Shown piece after piece: positions 38,901 through 43,930 of a DNA stretch of 64,000 nucleotides; within the stretch, counting starts at the first letter, position 1; each line of letters begins with the position of its first letter. The notes under the pieces were generated by a model, which did no database searches, was not told where the DNA came from, and saw only the letters and a program-made list of their open reading frames with translations. This DNA comes from Dendrolimus kikuchii (Eukaryota; Arthropoda; Insecta; Lepidoptera; Lasiocampidae): NCBI GenBank assembly GCA_019925095.2, contig CM034388.1, positions 992,001 through 1,056,000 of the forward strand, read 5' to 3'. The translations under genes and the position numbers were made by a program.

Positions 38901-41900
38901 GTTTTAAGGTCCAAGCTTCACAGTCGTACATCAATATTGCAGCGCACCTACAGAGTTAAATTGTAAAGGGACTCAAGCTGTCGCCCTGGAATATTCCACG
39001 CTCAATATTTATCTCGGCGTCCGGCAAAGGAACCCCTCCTCCCCCTGGAACCCTAAGGTATGTGACCCATTGCCTCATACATGCCTGAAGAAAGGTTCTC
39101 AGAGTTGCATCGACTTTATACAAGTCTAAGACTCCCATCAACCATGTATGCGGCACTGAGTCATATGCCTTTTTGTAGTCGATCCAGGCGACGGAGAGAT
39201 TTCTTCTATTCCGTCGGGCTTGTTGGCTAACAGTTGTGTCAATGAGAAGCAATTCTTTCGTACCACGTGACCCAGCCTTACATCCATTTTGGGTGATTGC
39301 CAAAATGTTATTATTATAAAAATAATTTGATATTTTTTTTTCCAAAATGGATGTAAGGAGCTTGTAGATGGTGGGCAAGCATGTGATTGGTCTATAATTT
39401 TTGGGTTCAGTGGTACAGCCAGATTTGAAGAGTAAATGGGTGACGCCTGTCGTCATGAAGGTTGGAAGCGAACCACGATCACCAGCTTCTTGGAATTGAT
39501 TAGCCAAGCAACCATGCGAGCTTTTGAACCACTTGATCCAAAAGTTATGCAATCCGTCCGGCCCTGGACTTTTCCAGTTATGTGCCGAACGAATTGCATT
39601 ACCAACATCAAGTGGTTCAATGGTAATAGGTTCCATATCTGGCACCTGTTCGCATGATTGCTTGATCACCTCAATCCAGTCACCTTCCGTGTGACTGACG
39701 GGCACTGACCAGATACTGCGCCAAAAAGAAGCCATGGCATCAGTATTTGGTATTTGCCTGTCAGCGACACTATCGCTAGATTTCTCCCAACCTCTATAAA
39801 CCCTTTTCTCTTCACTTTGGAAGGTCCGATTCAAGAAGTATCTATCCGCTCGCTCTTTGTATCGGCGGATTCTATTTACCCATGCATAGACTTTTTGCTT
39901 CCAGAAGTCTATACGTTCCGTGGCTCTGGCCATATGTTCACTGGGACTGATGTTAGTACCAGCGAATGCCTGAGCCACGAAGCGCATAACTCGGGACCGG
40001 CAATTGCCAGCCCGGAAGCAGATTAATTTGGCTATGAGAACTCTCGCCCGGTCGATACACCGCTCGATCCGTATTTGCCAGGCAGGTTTGCCGCTTGCAG
40101 GTCGGGTAGGCTGTGTATTTGAAAACTTTACACCAGCCACCCGACATACAGCTACGGCCCCGCAATATAGGATCGAGTGGGTATCGGCAAGGTCCGTGCT
40201 AGACCTAAAATAAGGCGCTAGCAGGCAATCCAAAGTTCCCATAAGCAACAAATTATTTCTATGCATGGGCAATTTTGGAACGCGTGGCCTATTTAAGATA
40301 GGCTGATCTCGGAATTCTTGAATCGAATGTTCCAAAGTCCTTCTCAACTGCTCATTAATCTGGATACTTACATCACCTACCGCTAGGCCATCTGACACGT
40401 CGTCCATGGTAAAGTTCACCGGCCTCTGCGAGTCCGCAGGCGGTGCCGGTGACGTAGGCTGCGGCGTGTCAGTAGCTTCGCGGTTGATACGTACAGCATT
40501 GCGTAGACGATCAAGTGTCGACTCGTCCAGCAGGTGTAACCGCTGGATAGCGCGCACTTGATCCGATAGTCGTTGCGCCGTCACGGTGGATGCTGGTTGA
40601 AGGGTCTGAAACAAAGACAGCAAACGGCCACGATACGAAGTGAGGTTAGTTTCTCCCTCTGTCGCCTCATAGTACGCGCGCATGACGCACTCATTCAACT
40701 CCTGAGTCCATCTCATGCAGCGCACTACACCACCGGTAGCGAGGGCCGGGCGCGGGATTCGTCCCGCAGGCCCCAGCGTGCCGACGGTGGCCGCCCACGG
40801 CCCCGCACAGGTCTTAGCGGCGGGGCGGGCGGCGCTGGCTCCTCCTCGTCTTCGCTCGATGTCCCGGTGGTCGTTGACGTCACGATTTTTTCATACGACG
40901 CTGATGACTGAGACGTAGAACCCCGCGAGGCGGACACAGCTGATAGTGGGTGTGCGCATATTTGTCGTGCTGCAATCTCGTTTGTCTCCTTATTGTTTTG
41001 TGTTAGCCATAATTTTGTGCTTGTCTAAATTATTTCTGTAGATTTTTTCATTTTCGTCCGGATGATTGACATTACACATTTCATAGTAATAAATTTCTCT
41101 CTATTAAATATTGATGAAGTAGATTTCTTATAAATAATCTATAAATACCGGTAAACTGTTTTTGTGAATTTGAAGGACTATTGTATCACTTAGAATCACT
41201 GATTTATTTAAATTTATTACAAAATATACAGGACAGACGATTAGGTGACAGCAGCTTTTTATTTATTATTATTATTATTATTATATCGATCAAATTGTGT
41301 AGTTTAACAAAATGGTGGATTCGATGTGCTTCAAGTTAATTTTTTTTTTGTTTTTAAAGCATTAAAATAAGAACTTTTCTTGTTATTCTTTCAATGTTAA
41401 TTTCTTTTTTTTCAGAGAAATTTATGAAATACAACGAAGAATACGGGATTGAAGTGCCGACGATGCAAGCGGTGTACTACTACTTGTTTCACCTGACACC
41501 GTCTAGATTTATATATATGTTATATTGCTTTTTCCTGCATTGGATACCGGCGTATATAATCGACGGGATAGCTATACTAATTGGAAAAAAACCTATGTAA
41601 GTAAAACTTTTATTGTAATATTCAAAATGTTTTTTTTATTTTTTATTGAAGGAGTTCAGGCAGACAGGCAGACGGCTCACTTGATATTAAGCGATTACCA
41701 TCGCCTATGGACATTTGCAACACCAAAGGTGCTACAAATGCGCTGCTGCTCTCTTAAGGGCAACTGGAACCTGGTCACTAATGCCGGAACACAACTCAAG
41801 GCTATTATGGCGACATGCTCTAGACCAGGGGTGGTAGCCATCCAGTCGGGCAAATGCCCTGGTAGGGCATTTGCCCGACTGGCAAAAGTATGGAAAATTG

Positions 41901-43329
41901 ATAAGCTTCTAAATCTACTATGACTAGATGGCGCCACAGGTCTTGCTTCTCTCGCTCTATGATCTTTGAACTAATCAGCATAAAGTATCTATATTGTATG
42001 ATAGGCTATGCCCGCGACTTCGTCTATGCTCGACTTGAAATTCCCGCGGGATTCCGGGACACAAAGTACCGCATTAAAAAAAATGCAAGCGTTTTAGTGA
42101 AAACTGTGTTGAAATAAGCTAATTTGTATGCACCTGAACCACTGCAAACCGCTGCTGAGAAAATTCCCGCGGGATTTTTTACTTTTATAGTACAGTTTAA
42201 TTTTGGTTTATATTAATTTATTTCGAACTTAGTTTATTTTTAATACGCTTTTATTAGCTTCATACGTATGTTAGTATGTATGTATGTTAGTATGTAACGG
42301 AATCTTTCAAGTTAAATTTGATCGACTTCCCGGTTTCCGATTGAGCTGAAATTGTGCACGTATGTGTATATCGCGTGACAATGCAATAATATGATACCAT
42401 GGAGCTGATCTGATGATGGAGTCGGAAGGTGGCCATAGGAACTCCTGTACTAAACGAGATAGACCCGTCGTGTTTGGGCTCGTTTCACTTGTCTTGGCTA
42501 GCACTCTGCTGCTACATGATATGCAGGATCTCAAAAGCTTGTATTTAAAAACCTTTTTAAAAAAGCTCATTTTCACATAACGTTCCATTTTATCATAAGA
42601 GTGTATTTAATTTTTATTTCAAAGTTCCACGGAGAAGGGAATTAAATCACTAAAAAAAACTAAAAAATACTCTTTTCAGAAAATCCAACTAAAAAATAGA
42701 AAATAAATTTCAATTAAAAATAGTGTAAGAAAAAATGATTTTATTGTAAAAAAAGCGTGGGGTGCTTTTCAAACTATTGATACCATGCACAAATTTATTA
42801 AAATTTATTTTCTATTTTTTTTGTATGATTTTCTAAAACGCGTATTTTTTAGTTTTTTTAAACTATTATTTATTAATTGTTATGATTAATAAATATTTTT
42901 TTTTTATGTATACAAGTTTTATTATGTATACAAGTCGCGAAAACTTAAGAAAATATTAAATATTTTTTTCTTTTTTGTTCTAGGTTAAGAAAAGCCTACC
43001 AGAAAATAAGTAAATTTTCCGAAGTTATATCATACTTTGCAACAAGAGAATGGAAATTTTCAAATGAGAACACTCAAAGTCTTTACAACGAGTTATGTGT
43101 TGCCGACAAACATATTTTTGACTTTGATATGTCAAATCTGGATTGGTCTACTTATTTCTATAATTACATCAGAGGCGTCAGAGTCTACTTGTTGAAAGAC
43201 CCAGTCGAGACAGTCCCAGCTGCTATTAGGAAGTATCACAAACTAAAATACGTACATTATATATCCTGTATCATATTGAGCTTAGCAGTTTTGAGGTTGT
43301 TATGGGTTTTTGTTTGTGGTGTTTGGTAG
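2711..43329 (+). CDS. FAR: Fatty acyl-CoA reductase, ten coding exons, intact
   Basis: Family knowledge: FARs reduce fatty acyl-CoA to fatty alcohol with NADPH on ER or peroxisomal membranes; in insects they make wax, cuticular and pheromone alcohols. Seen here: coding exons 2711-2898, 30726-30819, 33147-33269, 33874-34028, 35293-35409, 36041-36150, 36903-36964, 37587-37806, 41416-41596 and 42984-43329 all have GT/AG borders and agreeing phases, and sum to 1596 nt (531 residues), a usual FAR length. The Rossmann motif TGGTGFLG is at residues 47-54, STAY at 183-186, and YAYTK (catalytic Tyr235 and Lys239) in exon 6. A hydrophobic block lies at about 377-413 and a C-terminal membrane segment at about 505-531, as in the FAR C-terminal domain. 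A splice acceptor sits two bases before the ATG, so a 5' UTR exon lies upstream and was not found. The paralogue (pheromone or housekeeping) cannot be told. Confidence 0.93.
3575..3879 (-). mobile_element. Family A retroposon, nearly complete
   Basis: Full set of family A blocks in FAR intron 1, ending at TTCCTGCACGGATAAA. The poly(A) end (poly(T) on +) is missing. Confidence 0.82.
4493..4726 (+). mobile_element. Family A sequence fused to the LINE 3' end
   Basis: The 5' half of family A (GTGCAGAAACGTAGAAAG through the TTTGGTGTTGC block), directly abutting the LINE. The poly(A)-side third is missing, and the LINE pol frame reads through it in antisense. Confidence 0.8.
4727..7924 (-). pseudogene. 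LINE endonuclease-reverse transcriptase, one frameshift
   Basis: An apurinic-type endonuclease starts at 7924 ([35 protein letters not shown]). The reverse transcriptase follows ([68 protein letters not shown]). A C2H2 finger closes it (CPWC, 12 residues, HLRTH). It would be roughly 1,060 residues. The frame slips in the A run at 7765-7770 of the endonuclease. From about 7724 to 4605 the frame is open, so the copy looks young. The frame reads on into family A sequence to 4605. Confidence 0.88.
4727..8544 (-). mobile_element. Near full-length RTE-type LINE
   Basis: Reads on the - strand. The 5' end near 8544 begins with the GCCGTGTGGTGCCGGC head. About 620 bases of 5' UTR follow, including a TCGTAAAAGGCGATTAAGGG block common to lepidopteran retroelement heads, then the pol frame from 7924. 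The 3' end runs without a break into family A sequence at 4727. An AT-rich direct repeat (TATATTAAT) flanks the composite of family A plus LINE, suggesting one insertion event. Confidence 0.8.
8897..9001 (-). mobile_element. R1-type 3' UTR fragment with 17-bp TSD
   Basis: Poly(T) followed by GAGGCGAGGGAAAATGCTTA, about 105 bases of an R1-type 3' UTR. AAGTCCGTTTCAACCTT occurs at 8881-8897 and 9002-9018. The insertion interrupts a family A scrap that continues at about 9013-9050. Confidence 0.75.
9425..9716 (+). mobile_element. Helitron-like non-autonomous element
   Basis: Begins CTATATATATAAAAATCAGT and ends CCGGGTCAGCTAGT, the CTAGT-type 3' end usual for lepidopteran Helitron-like repeats. 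No coding content. Confidence 0.6.
9963..10198 (+). mobile_element. Family A retroposon, internal deletion
   Basis: Intact head from ATCCGTGCAGGAACGGAG, then a gap after the TTGAATTGTGTT block, rejoining at GGTGTTGCAAATGTCC. Ends with CTGCAATAAAAAAAAA. Confidence 0.8.
10940..11168 (+). mobile_element. Family A retroposon, 5'-truncated
   Basis: Starts at the GGTGGTAGGGCATTTGCCCG block and runs to CTGCTATAAAAAAAAA. Lies inside the pogo-like element. Confidence 0.82.
11286..11383. mobile_element. 98-bp hairpin insert with empty-site copy nearby
   Basis: Contains ACTACGTTTTAA and TTAAAACGTAGT as inverted arms. Flanked by ACTCAGTAATTCA (11273-11285) and ACTCAGTAAGTCA (11384-11396). The duplicated region at 11750-11895 has one such 13-mer and no insert. 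Relatives occur at 42903-42960 and 57299-57408. Confidence 0.6.
11534..11752 (+). mobile_element. Family B LINE tail
   Basis: Short tail starting at ATGCAGAAGTCGTGG and ending in TATG-type repeats. Placed between two copies of the right end of the pogo-like element. Confidence 0.8.
11750..11895. repeat. Second copy of the pogo-like right end
   Basis: Repeats 11246-11285 and 11397-11507 with a few changes, ends with the reversed terminus AGAGTCGACTG and TA, and also repeats the host flank TTCTTCTTTATATTGTTTA. Because the flank is duplicated too, this is a local segment duplication and not a second transposition. Confidence 0.75.
11962..12169. repeat. Left arm of a 1.4-kb-spaced inverted repeat
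   Basis: Blocks CTTGAGAGGTGTCAAGGGAC and AAGTGTCGTGACAACTTTTC recur inverted at 13606-13805. Contains the small palindrome GGAACGAAGTTCC. Confidence 0.7.
12169..12960 (-). mobile_element. R1-type LINE 3' end
   Basis: On the - strand: the C-terminal part of an R1-clade ORF2 ([36 protein letters not shown] with the CCHC-like spacing, [19 protein letters not shown]), then a 3' UTR from about 12457 to a long poly(T) at 12169-12190. Upstream of about 12900 the sequence is no longer R1-like, so the copy is truncated and joined to another repeat. Confidence 0.78.
13049..13570 (-). pseudogene. CR1/Jockey-type LINE C-terminus, distal part
   Basis: The - strand encodes [35 protein letters not shown] and [18 protein letters not shown], the usual C-terminal block of such reverse transcriptases. 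It continues the piece at 13813-14180 across an insert. Confidence 0.7.
13571..13812. repeat. Right arm of the inverted repeat, inserted in a LINE
   Basis: Reverse copy of 11962-12169, separating LERIQ from FLRFLY of the LINE frame. A TCTG/TC repeat lies at 13693-13725. Confidence 0.65.
13813..14180 (-). pseudogene. CR1/Jockey-type reverse transcriptase, middle part
   Basis: The - strand encodes [37 protein letters not shown], then after a frame break [20 protein letters not shown] and YSLLLERIQ. Together with 13049-13570 it forms one LINE 3' end. Confidence 0.72.
14280..14650. mobile_element. MITE with 16-bp inverted ends
   Basis: Ends TTTTTCAACACACTTG and CAAGTGTGTTGAAAAA are exact inverse copies 371 bp apart. 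The inside is AT-rich with no gene. Just left of it (14170-14276) lies an imperfect palindrome around GATTACCG/CGGTAATC. Confidence 0.7.
14651..15500. other. AT-rich intron sequence, no gene seen
   Basis: Holds a degraded repeat at about 14806-15070 (CATCAAAATCCGTTTAATAGT block, partly repeated at 35830-35890). No exon of FAR and no other gene recognised. Confidence 0.5.
15544..15824 (-). mobile_element. Family A retroposon, internal deletion
   Basis: Complete at both ends (TTATTGCAGGAGTTCAGC to TGCACGGATTAAA) but lacks about 30 bases around the GTGCTACAAATGCGC block. Confidence 0.83.
16181..16414 (+). mobile_element. Family A retroposon, 5'-truncated
   Basis: From CCAGGTGGTAGGGCATTTG to CTGCAATAAAAAAAAA. 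Typical 5' truncation of a poly(A) retroposon. Confidence 0.83.
16776..17430 (-). mobile_element. Family C repeat interrupted by family B
   Basis: Family C (about 300 bp, ends GGCGGGAACTGAAAGG-like and AGGCCTAGCTGCCAAGCC-like) is split by the LINE tail at 16974-17306. Other copies: 32790-33045, 60052-60362 and 63655-63912, plus a fragment at 48395-48470. Confidence 0.75.
16974..17306 (+). mobile_element. Family B LINE tail, 13-bp TSD
   Basis: Encodes [20 protein letters not shown] to the end of the protein, then TATG repeats. TACTACTCAAAAA occurs at 16961-16973 and 17307-17319, inside family C. Confidence 0.9.
17555..17802 (+). mobile_element. SINE1, tRNA-derived
   Basis: The head resembles a tRNA gene with an A box (TGGTTGAGCGGGCT) and B box (GGGTTCGATTCC), i.e. 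an internal RNA polymerase III promoter. A body of about 180 bp follows, with a (ATT)n tail. Other copies: 27036-27290, 44240-44463 and 57073-57283. Confidence 0.85.
18012..18200 (+). mobile_element. Helitron-like left end
   Basis: Starts CTATACTAATATTATAAAGC, the usual 5' end of a lepidopteran Helitron-like family, and departs from the family after about 150 bases. The element at 18570-18793 may be its right part or a separate copy. Confidence 0.5.
18570..18793 (+). mobile_element. Helitron-like non-autonomous element
   Basis: ATACTAATATATTG start, ATCTCAGGAACC and GAGGAAGGCTATAGGCTATA blocks, and the end GGGCACAGCTAGT. Same family as 20245-20475 and 62806-63040. Confidence 0.65.
18808..19555 (-). 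pseudogene. Penelope-like element, GIY-YIG endonuclease and 3' UTR
   Basis: The - strand encodes [20 protein letters not shown] and [19 protein letters not shown], a GIY-YIG type nuclease start. After a frame break come [19 protein letters not shown] and [14 protein letters not shown], the usual Penelope-like C-terminus. Below about 19180 lies the untranslated end with a hairpin at 19028-19077 and a hammerhead-like motif at 18841-18880. The reverse transcriptase part is missing. Confidence 0.75.
19028..19077 (-). other. Conserved covarying hairpin, copy 1
   Basis: On the - strand CATGTT pairs with AACATG and GAAGAG with CTCTTC around a loop containing TTTCTTGCGCC. Sits in the Penelope-like 3' UTR. 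Confidence 0.7.
19720..19745 (-). repeat. Helitron-like 3' end scrap
   Basis: ACTAGCTTTCACCCGCGGC is the reversed CTAGT-type end. The rest of the element is absent. Confidence 0.4.
19800..20228 (+). pseudogene. RTE-clade LINE C-terminus
   Basis: Open from [15 protein letters not shown] to the stop at 20227. Includes [13 protein letters not shown] and [20 protein letters not shown], the typical end of lepidopteran RTE proteins. A different family from family B. Confidence 0.82.
20245..20475 (+). mobile_element. Helitron-like non-autonomous element
   Basis: Starts CTTATACTAATATATAAAGC right after the RTE stop and ends AGCAGAAGCTAGT. Confidence 0.65.
20656..21634 (-). pseudogene. R1-type LINE ORF2 C-terminus and 3' UTR
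   Basis: The - strand encodes [20 protein letters not shown], then [37 protein letters not shown] and [13 protein letters not shown]. An in-frame TAG replaces an expected Trp near 21456. A diverged 3' UTR leads to poly(T) at 20656. Longer at the 5' side than the copy at 12.2-12.9 kb. Confidence 0.8.
22183..23290 (+). pseudogene. Jockey-type LINE reverse transcriptase C-terminus and 3' UTR
   Basis: Encodes [38 protein letters not shown] and [19 protein letters not shown], the Jockey-clade end. The frame shifts at a run of seven C near 22670 and continues as [15 protein letters not shown] in another frame. The 3' UTR has the conserved hairpin at 22963-23014 and ends in an A run near 23290. Confidence 0.82.
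22963..23014 (+). other. Conserved covarying hairpin, copy 2
   Basis: CGTGTT pairs with AACACG and GCTGGAG with CTCCAGC around a TTTCTTCCGCCGCTTC loop, in the Jockey 3' UTR. Confidence 0.75.
23344..23392. repeat. 21-bp inverted repeat with 7-base loop
   Basis: Left and right arms match at 20 of 21 bases. A related inverted pair (TTTATATCTTTAACTCTTT near 23390 and AAAGAGCTAAAGATATAAAG near 23712) may mark a MITE of about 340 bp. Confidence 0.6.
23923..23965 (+). mobile_element. Family A scrap (head only)
   Basis: TCCGTGCAGGAATGGACAAA matches the family A head, followed by a short GGCGGCC piece. Confidence 0.5.
24843..25241 (+). mobile_element. Family B LINE tail in a TA repeat
   Basis: Starts at GGAGTGACGCTCGCGG directly after a TATATA run and ends in (TATG)n. 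Encodes [18 protein letters not shown] sequence to the stop. Confidence 0.85.
25296..25540 (-). mobile_element. Helitron-like element
   Basis: Begins on + with ACTAGCTGACCCGCGCGAAC (a reversed 3' end) and shares the CAGCGCCACCTACCGGTTCC block with 45829-46240. Confidence 0.6.
25944..26130 (-). mobile_element. Family B LINE tail
   Basis: CATA repeats then the reversed tail, cut at ACACGATCA. AAAATTA-like sequence on both sides may be the TSD. Confidence 0.8.
26403..26562 (-). mobile_element. Family B LINE tail, 12-bp TSD
   Basis: 160-bp copy, flanked by CTTTTTTATAGT at 26391-26402 and 26563-26574. Confidence 0.9.
26676..26752 (-). mobile_element. Family A fragment
   Basis: Head third only, from GACTGTGGGTTG to TTCCTGCACGGACA. 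Confidence 0.7.
27036..27290 (+). mobile_element. SINE1, tRNA-derived
   Basis: Same head, A and B boxes and body as at 17555, ending in ATT repeats that run straight into a family A copy. Confidence 0.85.
27299..27611 (-). mobile_element. Family A retroposon, complete
   Basis: Full length: T run, TTGCAGGAGTTCAGC, all internal blocks, TTCCTGCACGGATAAA. A good reference copy for the family. Confidence 0.88.
27640..27850 (-). mobile_element. Helitron-like element
   Basis: Reversed copy of the family at 58295-58498 (CTAGCTGTCC(T/C)GGCAGACG end and GTCCGCGATGGACTC block). Confidence 0.65.
27996..28288 (-). mobile_element. R1-type 3' UTR insertion, 17-bp TSD
   Basis: Poly(T) plus the full 3' UTR without coding part. 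ATAATAACTACCGGTTT stands at 27979-27995 and 28289-28305, so this is a 5'-truncated target-primed insertion. Confidence 0.85.
28430..28510 (-). pseudogene. Acidic protein tail, probably mobile-element derived
   Basis: The - strand reads [20 protein letters not shown] then stop. Such acidic tails occur in transposase-type proteins. No more of the gene is recognisable. Confidence 0.3.
28540..29130 (+). mobile_element. Jockey-like 3' end with conserved hairpin
   Basis: GC-rich, unlike its surroundings. Open frame to 28746 of unclear identity, then a UTR with the same hairpin as the Jockey copy at 22.9 kb and an A run near 29110. Confidence 0.55.
28778..28829 (+). other. Conserved covarying hairpin, copy 3
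   Basis: CGTGTT pairs with AACACG and GCTGG with CCAGC, with a TTTCTTTCGCCGTTTC loop. Confidence 0.7.
29373..29686 (-). mobile_element. Family A retroposon, complete
   Basis: Full length with a TACCC duplication near 29600, ending at TTCCTGCACGGA directly against a TA microsatellite. Confidence 0.87.
29690..29734. repeat. (TA)n microsatellite
   Basis: Almost pure AT dinucleotides between family A and a family B tail. Confidence 0.95.
29735..29895 (+). mobile_element. Family B LINE tail between TA repeats
   Basis: Starts at TTGATCGTGTACTAGC and ends at GGCGTGAAG, where (AT)n replaces the usual TATG tail. Confidence 0.82.
29896..30027. repeat. Long (TA)n microsatellite
   Basis: About 130 bp of AT dinucleotides with few interruptions. 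Confidence 0.95.
30030..30631 (+). mobile_element. Family B LINE tail, one of the longest copies
   Basis: Begins at GTGAATTTGGGGAATAG, includes the [17 protein letters not shown] part, then the frame is broken near 30360 (MHDKKND) and reopens to the usual end and (TATG)n. Confidence 0.87.
30726..30819 (+). CDS. FAR: FAR exon 2
   Basis: Completes the split Arg codon and continues with a [14 protein letters not shown] stretch typical of the second Rossmann strand. The donor is GTG before GTAAGT, ending in phase 0. Confidence 0.9.
30860..30902 (-). mobile_element. Family A scrap
   Basis: TCATCGCCTATGGACATTTG block only, 40 bases after the exon 2 donor. Confidence 0.5.
31187..31682. repeat. Left arm of a 1.2-kb inverted repeat
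   Basis: Matches 31990-32425 inverted in order over the whole arm: ATCGGTATTATAT, GATAATTCTATAA, CCAAATATGACC, ACTTGTGGTTT, CAGCGCCATCTTAA and TTGATGGCGCTAGTTTCC. Confidence 0.8.
31700..31792 (-). mobile_element. Family A, large internal deletion
   Basis: GTACTGGAACCTGGCCACTG joined directly to ACGGCCGCAGGGAACTG and the CTGCACGGATAAA end. Lies in the spacer of the inverted repeat. Confidence 0.65.
31990..32425. repeat. Right arm of the 1.2-kb inverted repeat
   Basis: Inverse partner of 31187-31682, diverged by scattered substitutions and small gaps. Confidence 0.8.
32790..33045 (+). mobile_element. Family C repeat
   Basis: From GAGTTTTTGGCGGGAACTG to the GCCTAGTTATCAAGCC end, in FAR intron 2. 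Confidence 0.7.
33147..33269 (+). CDS. FAR: FAR exon 3
   Basis: Begins after TTTTTCAG in phase 0 with [10 protein letters not shown] and contains IVEGDV, the usual FAR motif ahead of the third Rossmann strand. It ends at GAG before GTAAAT, phase 0. Confidence 0.92.
33625..33693 (-). mobile_element. Family A, two blocks joined
   Basis: ACTTGATGGAAAGCGGTTAC and ACCAGGGGTGGTAGCCATCC blocks with the middle removed. Confidence 0.6.
33874..34028 (+). CDS. FAR: FAR exon 4
   Basis: Encodes [15 protein letters not shown], the conserved FAR block (HxAAxVxFDE), and HISTAY. It ends CAG before GTAAGG, two bases into a Ser codon. Confidence 0.93.
34112..34288 (+). mobile_element. Family B LINE tail, 83 bases after exon 4
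   Basis: GATCGTGTACTAGCAG to (TATG)n. The open frame encodes [20 protein letters not shown]. Confidence 0.85.
34517..35147 (+). mobile_element. Family B LINE tail, longest copy, 10-bp TSD
   Basis: Begins inside the reverse transcriptase at [20 protein letters not shown]. Flanks TAAAAACATC at 34507-34516 and 35148-35157. Lacks about 22 bases after GAACCTCAGC that the 30-kb copy keeps, and an in-frame TGA replaces Trp at 35088. Confidence 0.9.
35293..35409 (+). CDS. FAR: FAR exon 5
   Basis: Acceptor TTCTTCTAG. Completes a Ser codon and runs from [14 protein letters not shown] to NNITPG. The donor is GG before GTAAGT. This is the variable region between STAY and the active-site motif. Confidence 0.9.
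35412..36040 (+). other. FAR intron 5
   Basis: A GC-richer piece at 35436-35740 is open in one frame but has no recognised motif. A CCTTACCCATAGAAGACGG block near 35760 repeats one at 34340. No exon seen. Confidence 0.5.
36041..36150 (+). CDS. FAR: FAR exon 6 (active-site YxxxK)
   Basis: Contains [11 protein letters not shown], where Tyr235 and Lys239 form the YxxxK catalytic pair of extended short-chain dehydrogenases, and [10 protein letters not shown], the conserved strand after it. The donor is ATAG before GTAAAA. Confidence 0.93.
36903..36964 (+). CDS. FAR: FAR exon 7
   Basis: Short 62-nt exon encoding [21 protein letters not shown], a well-conserved FAR block (PxxGWxDNxxGP). Phases fit exons 6 and 8. 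Confidence 0.93.
37049..37432 (-). mobile_element. Family B LINE tail in intron 7, 13-bp TSD
   Basis: Flanked by CAATCTTCAAATT at 37036-37048 and 37433-37445. The insertion lies 154 bases before the exon 8 acceptor. Confidence 0.9.
37587..37806 (+). CDS. FAR: FAR exon 8
   Basis: Encodes the end of the NAD-binding domain, including [10 protein letters not shown] (the usual D-VPVD-V-N block, here with Gly) and [14 protein letters not shown] just before the C-terminal domain. The donor is TGGG before GTAAGG. Confidence 0.93.
37832..37955 (-). mobile_element. Old, diverged family A copy
   Basis: Only patches such as GCAGACAGACTGACG and TGCAACATCAAGGTGCTAC still match. Confidence 0.5.
38155..38345 (-). 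pseudogene. LINE C-terminal fragment (other family)
   Basis: The - strand reads [20 protein letters not shown] then [15 protein letters not shown], a different RTE-like tail joined to a family B tail. Confidence 0.6.
38345..38556 (-). mobile_element. Family B LINE tail
   Basis: TATACATACATACATA repeats, then the reversed tail to GATCATGGAAGGTGTG. Confidence 0.82.
38700..38945 (-). pseudogene. LINE C-terminal fragment
   Basis: The - strand reads [20 protein letters not shown] then RTVLRKILG, a reverse-transcriptase C-terminal block, with a GRLQHTF end. Confidence 0.6.
38956..40937 (-). pseudogene. R4/Dong-like LINE, 5' two-thirds, in FAR intron 8
   Basis: On the - strand an acidic/proline-rich leader (40937-40725) is followed, with a frame shift, by a 589-codon open frame: [81 protein letters not shown] and [13 protein letters not shown]. 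The order and motifs are those of the R4/Dong group. It stops just before the YADD catalytic block, at a junction with another LINE piece, so no active enzyme could be made. Confidence 0.78.
41416..41596 (+). CDS. FAR: FAR exon 9 (start of C-terminal domain)
   Basis: Encodes a short polar lead and then a long hydrophobic block (residues about 377-413) with aromatic clusters, typical of the start of the FAR C-terminal domain and probably membrane-embedded. It ends two bases into a Met codon before GTAAGT. Confidence 0.92.
41633..41882 (-). mobile_element. Family A copy ending in a small palindrome
   Basis: Typical start and middle, then GGGCAAATGCCC is followed by its inverse GGGCATTTGCCCGACTGG where the head should be. 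Confidence 0.78.
42245..42870 (-). mobile_element. Element D, copy 1
   Basis: Inverse copy of 55815-56475. Holds a 93-codon open frame (42307-42588, -) and an AT-rich self-complementary part with ACTAAAAAATAC/GTATTTTTTAGT arms around GCGTGGGGTGC. Class unknown. Confidence 0.65.
42984..43329 (+). CDS. FAR: FAR exon 10 (last coding exon)
   Basis: Encodes [13 protein letters not shown], the conserved FAR C-terminal motif, then [20 protein letters not shown] and a hydrophobic C-terminus ending at TAG 43327-43329. An AATAAA lies near 43599, but the true poly(A) site was not determined. Confidence 0.93.
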
Positions 43330-43629
43330 TCAATTTTTTTAGAATCACTTTGTAAAATGTTTTTTTTTATAAATTACAGTCGTTGATATTTGTAGTAATT
43401 AATATAATTATTTTAGAAGAATAGACGTAATAATATCTCCAAGCTGTTGTATGGTGATATACAACGGACCACTCTGGTGCCGCTCGATCCCAGAGTTAAT
43501 TTCTGAGGGACTTCTACTATCTTCTGGATCATGTAAGATATCAAAATGAAACAAAAAAATGTTTTCCCTGTGTGGGGGCGTAGAGGCCAAAGGCCCTGAA
43601 TAAAAATGCGGAATGGCGATGAAAGAGTG

Positions 43630-43930
43630 TTTATCCGTGCAGGAACGGAGAAAGAATACAATTTCCTGCGTTGGGGCGGCCTGTCGTAAGAGGCGACTTA
43701 ACAACCCACAGCCAGGTGGTAGGGCATTTGCCCTAGGGTCTAAAGTATGTCGCCATAACAACCTTGAGTTGTGTTCCGGCAGTAGTAACCAGGTTCCAGT
43801 CTCCCTTAAGAGAGCAGCAGCGCATTTGTAGCAACTTTGGTGTTGCAAATGTCCATAGGCGATGGTAACCGCTTTCCATCGAGTGGGCCGTCTGCCTGTC
43901 TGCTGAACTCCTGCAATTAAAAAAAAAAAA
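43630..43930 (+). mobile_element. Family A retroposon, nearly complete
   Basis: From TTATCCGTGCAGGAACGG to TGCAATTAAAAAAAAAA. AAAGAG(T/G)G on both sides looks like a TSD and supports the poly(A) orientation. Confidence 0.88.
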
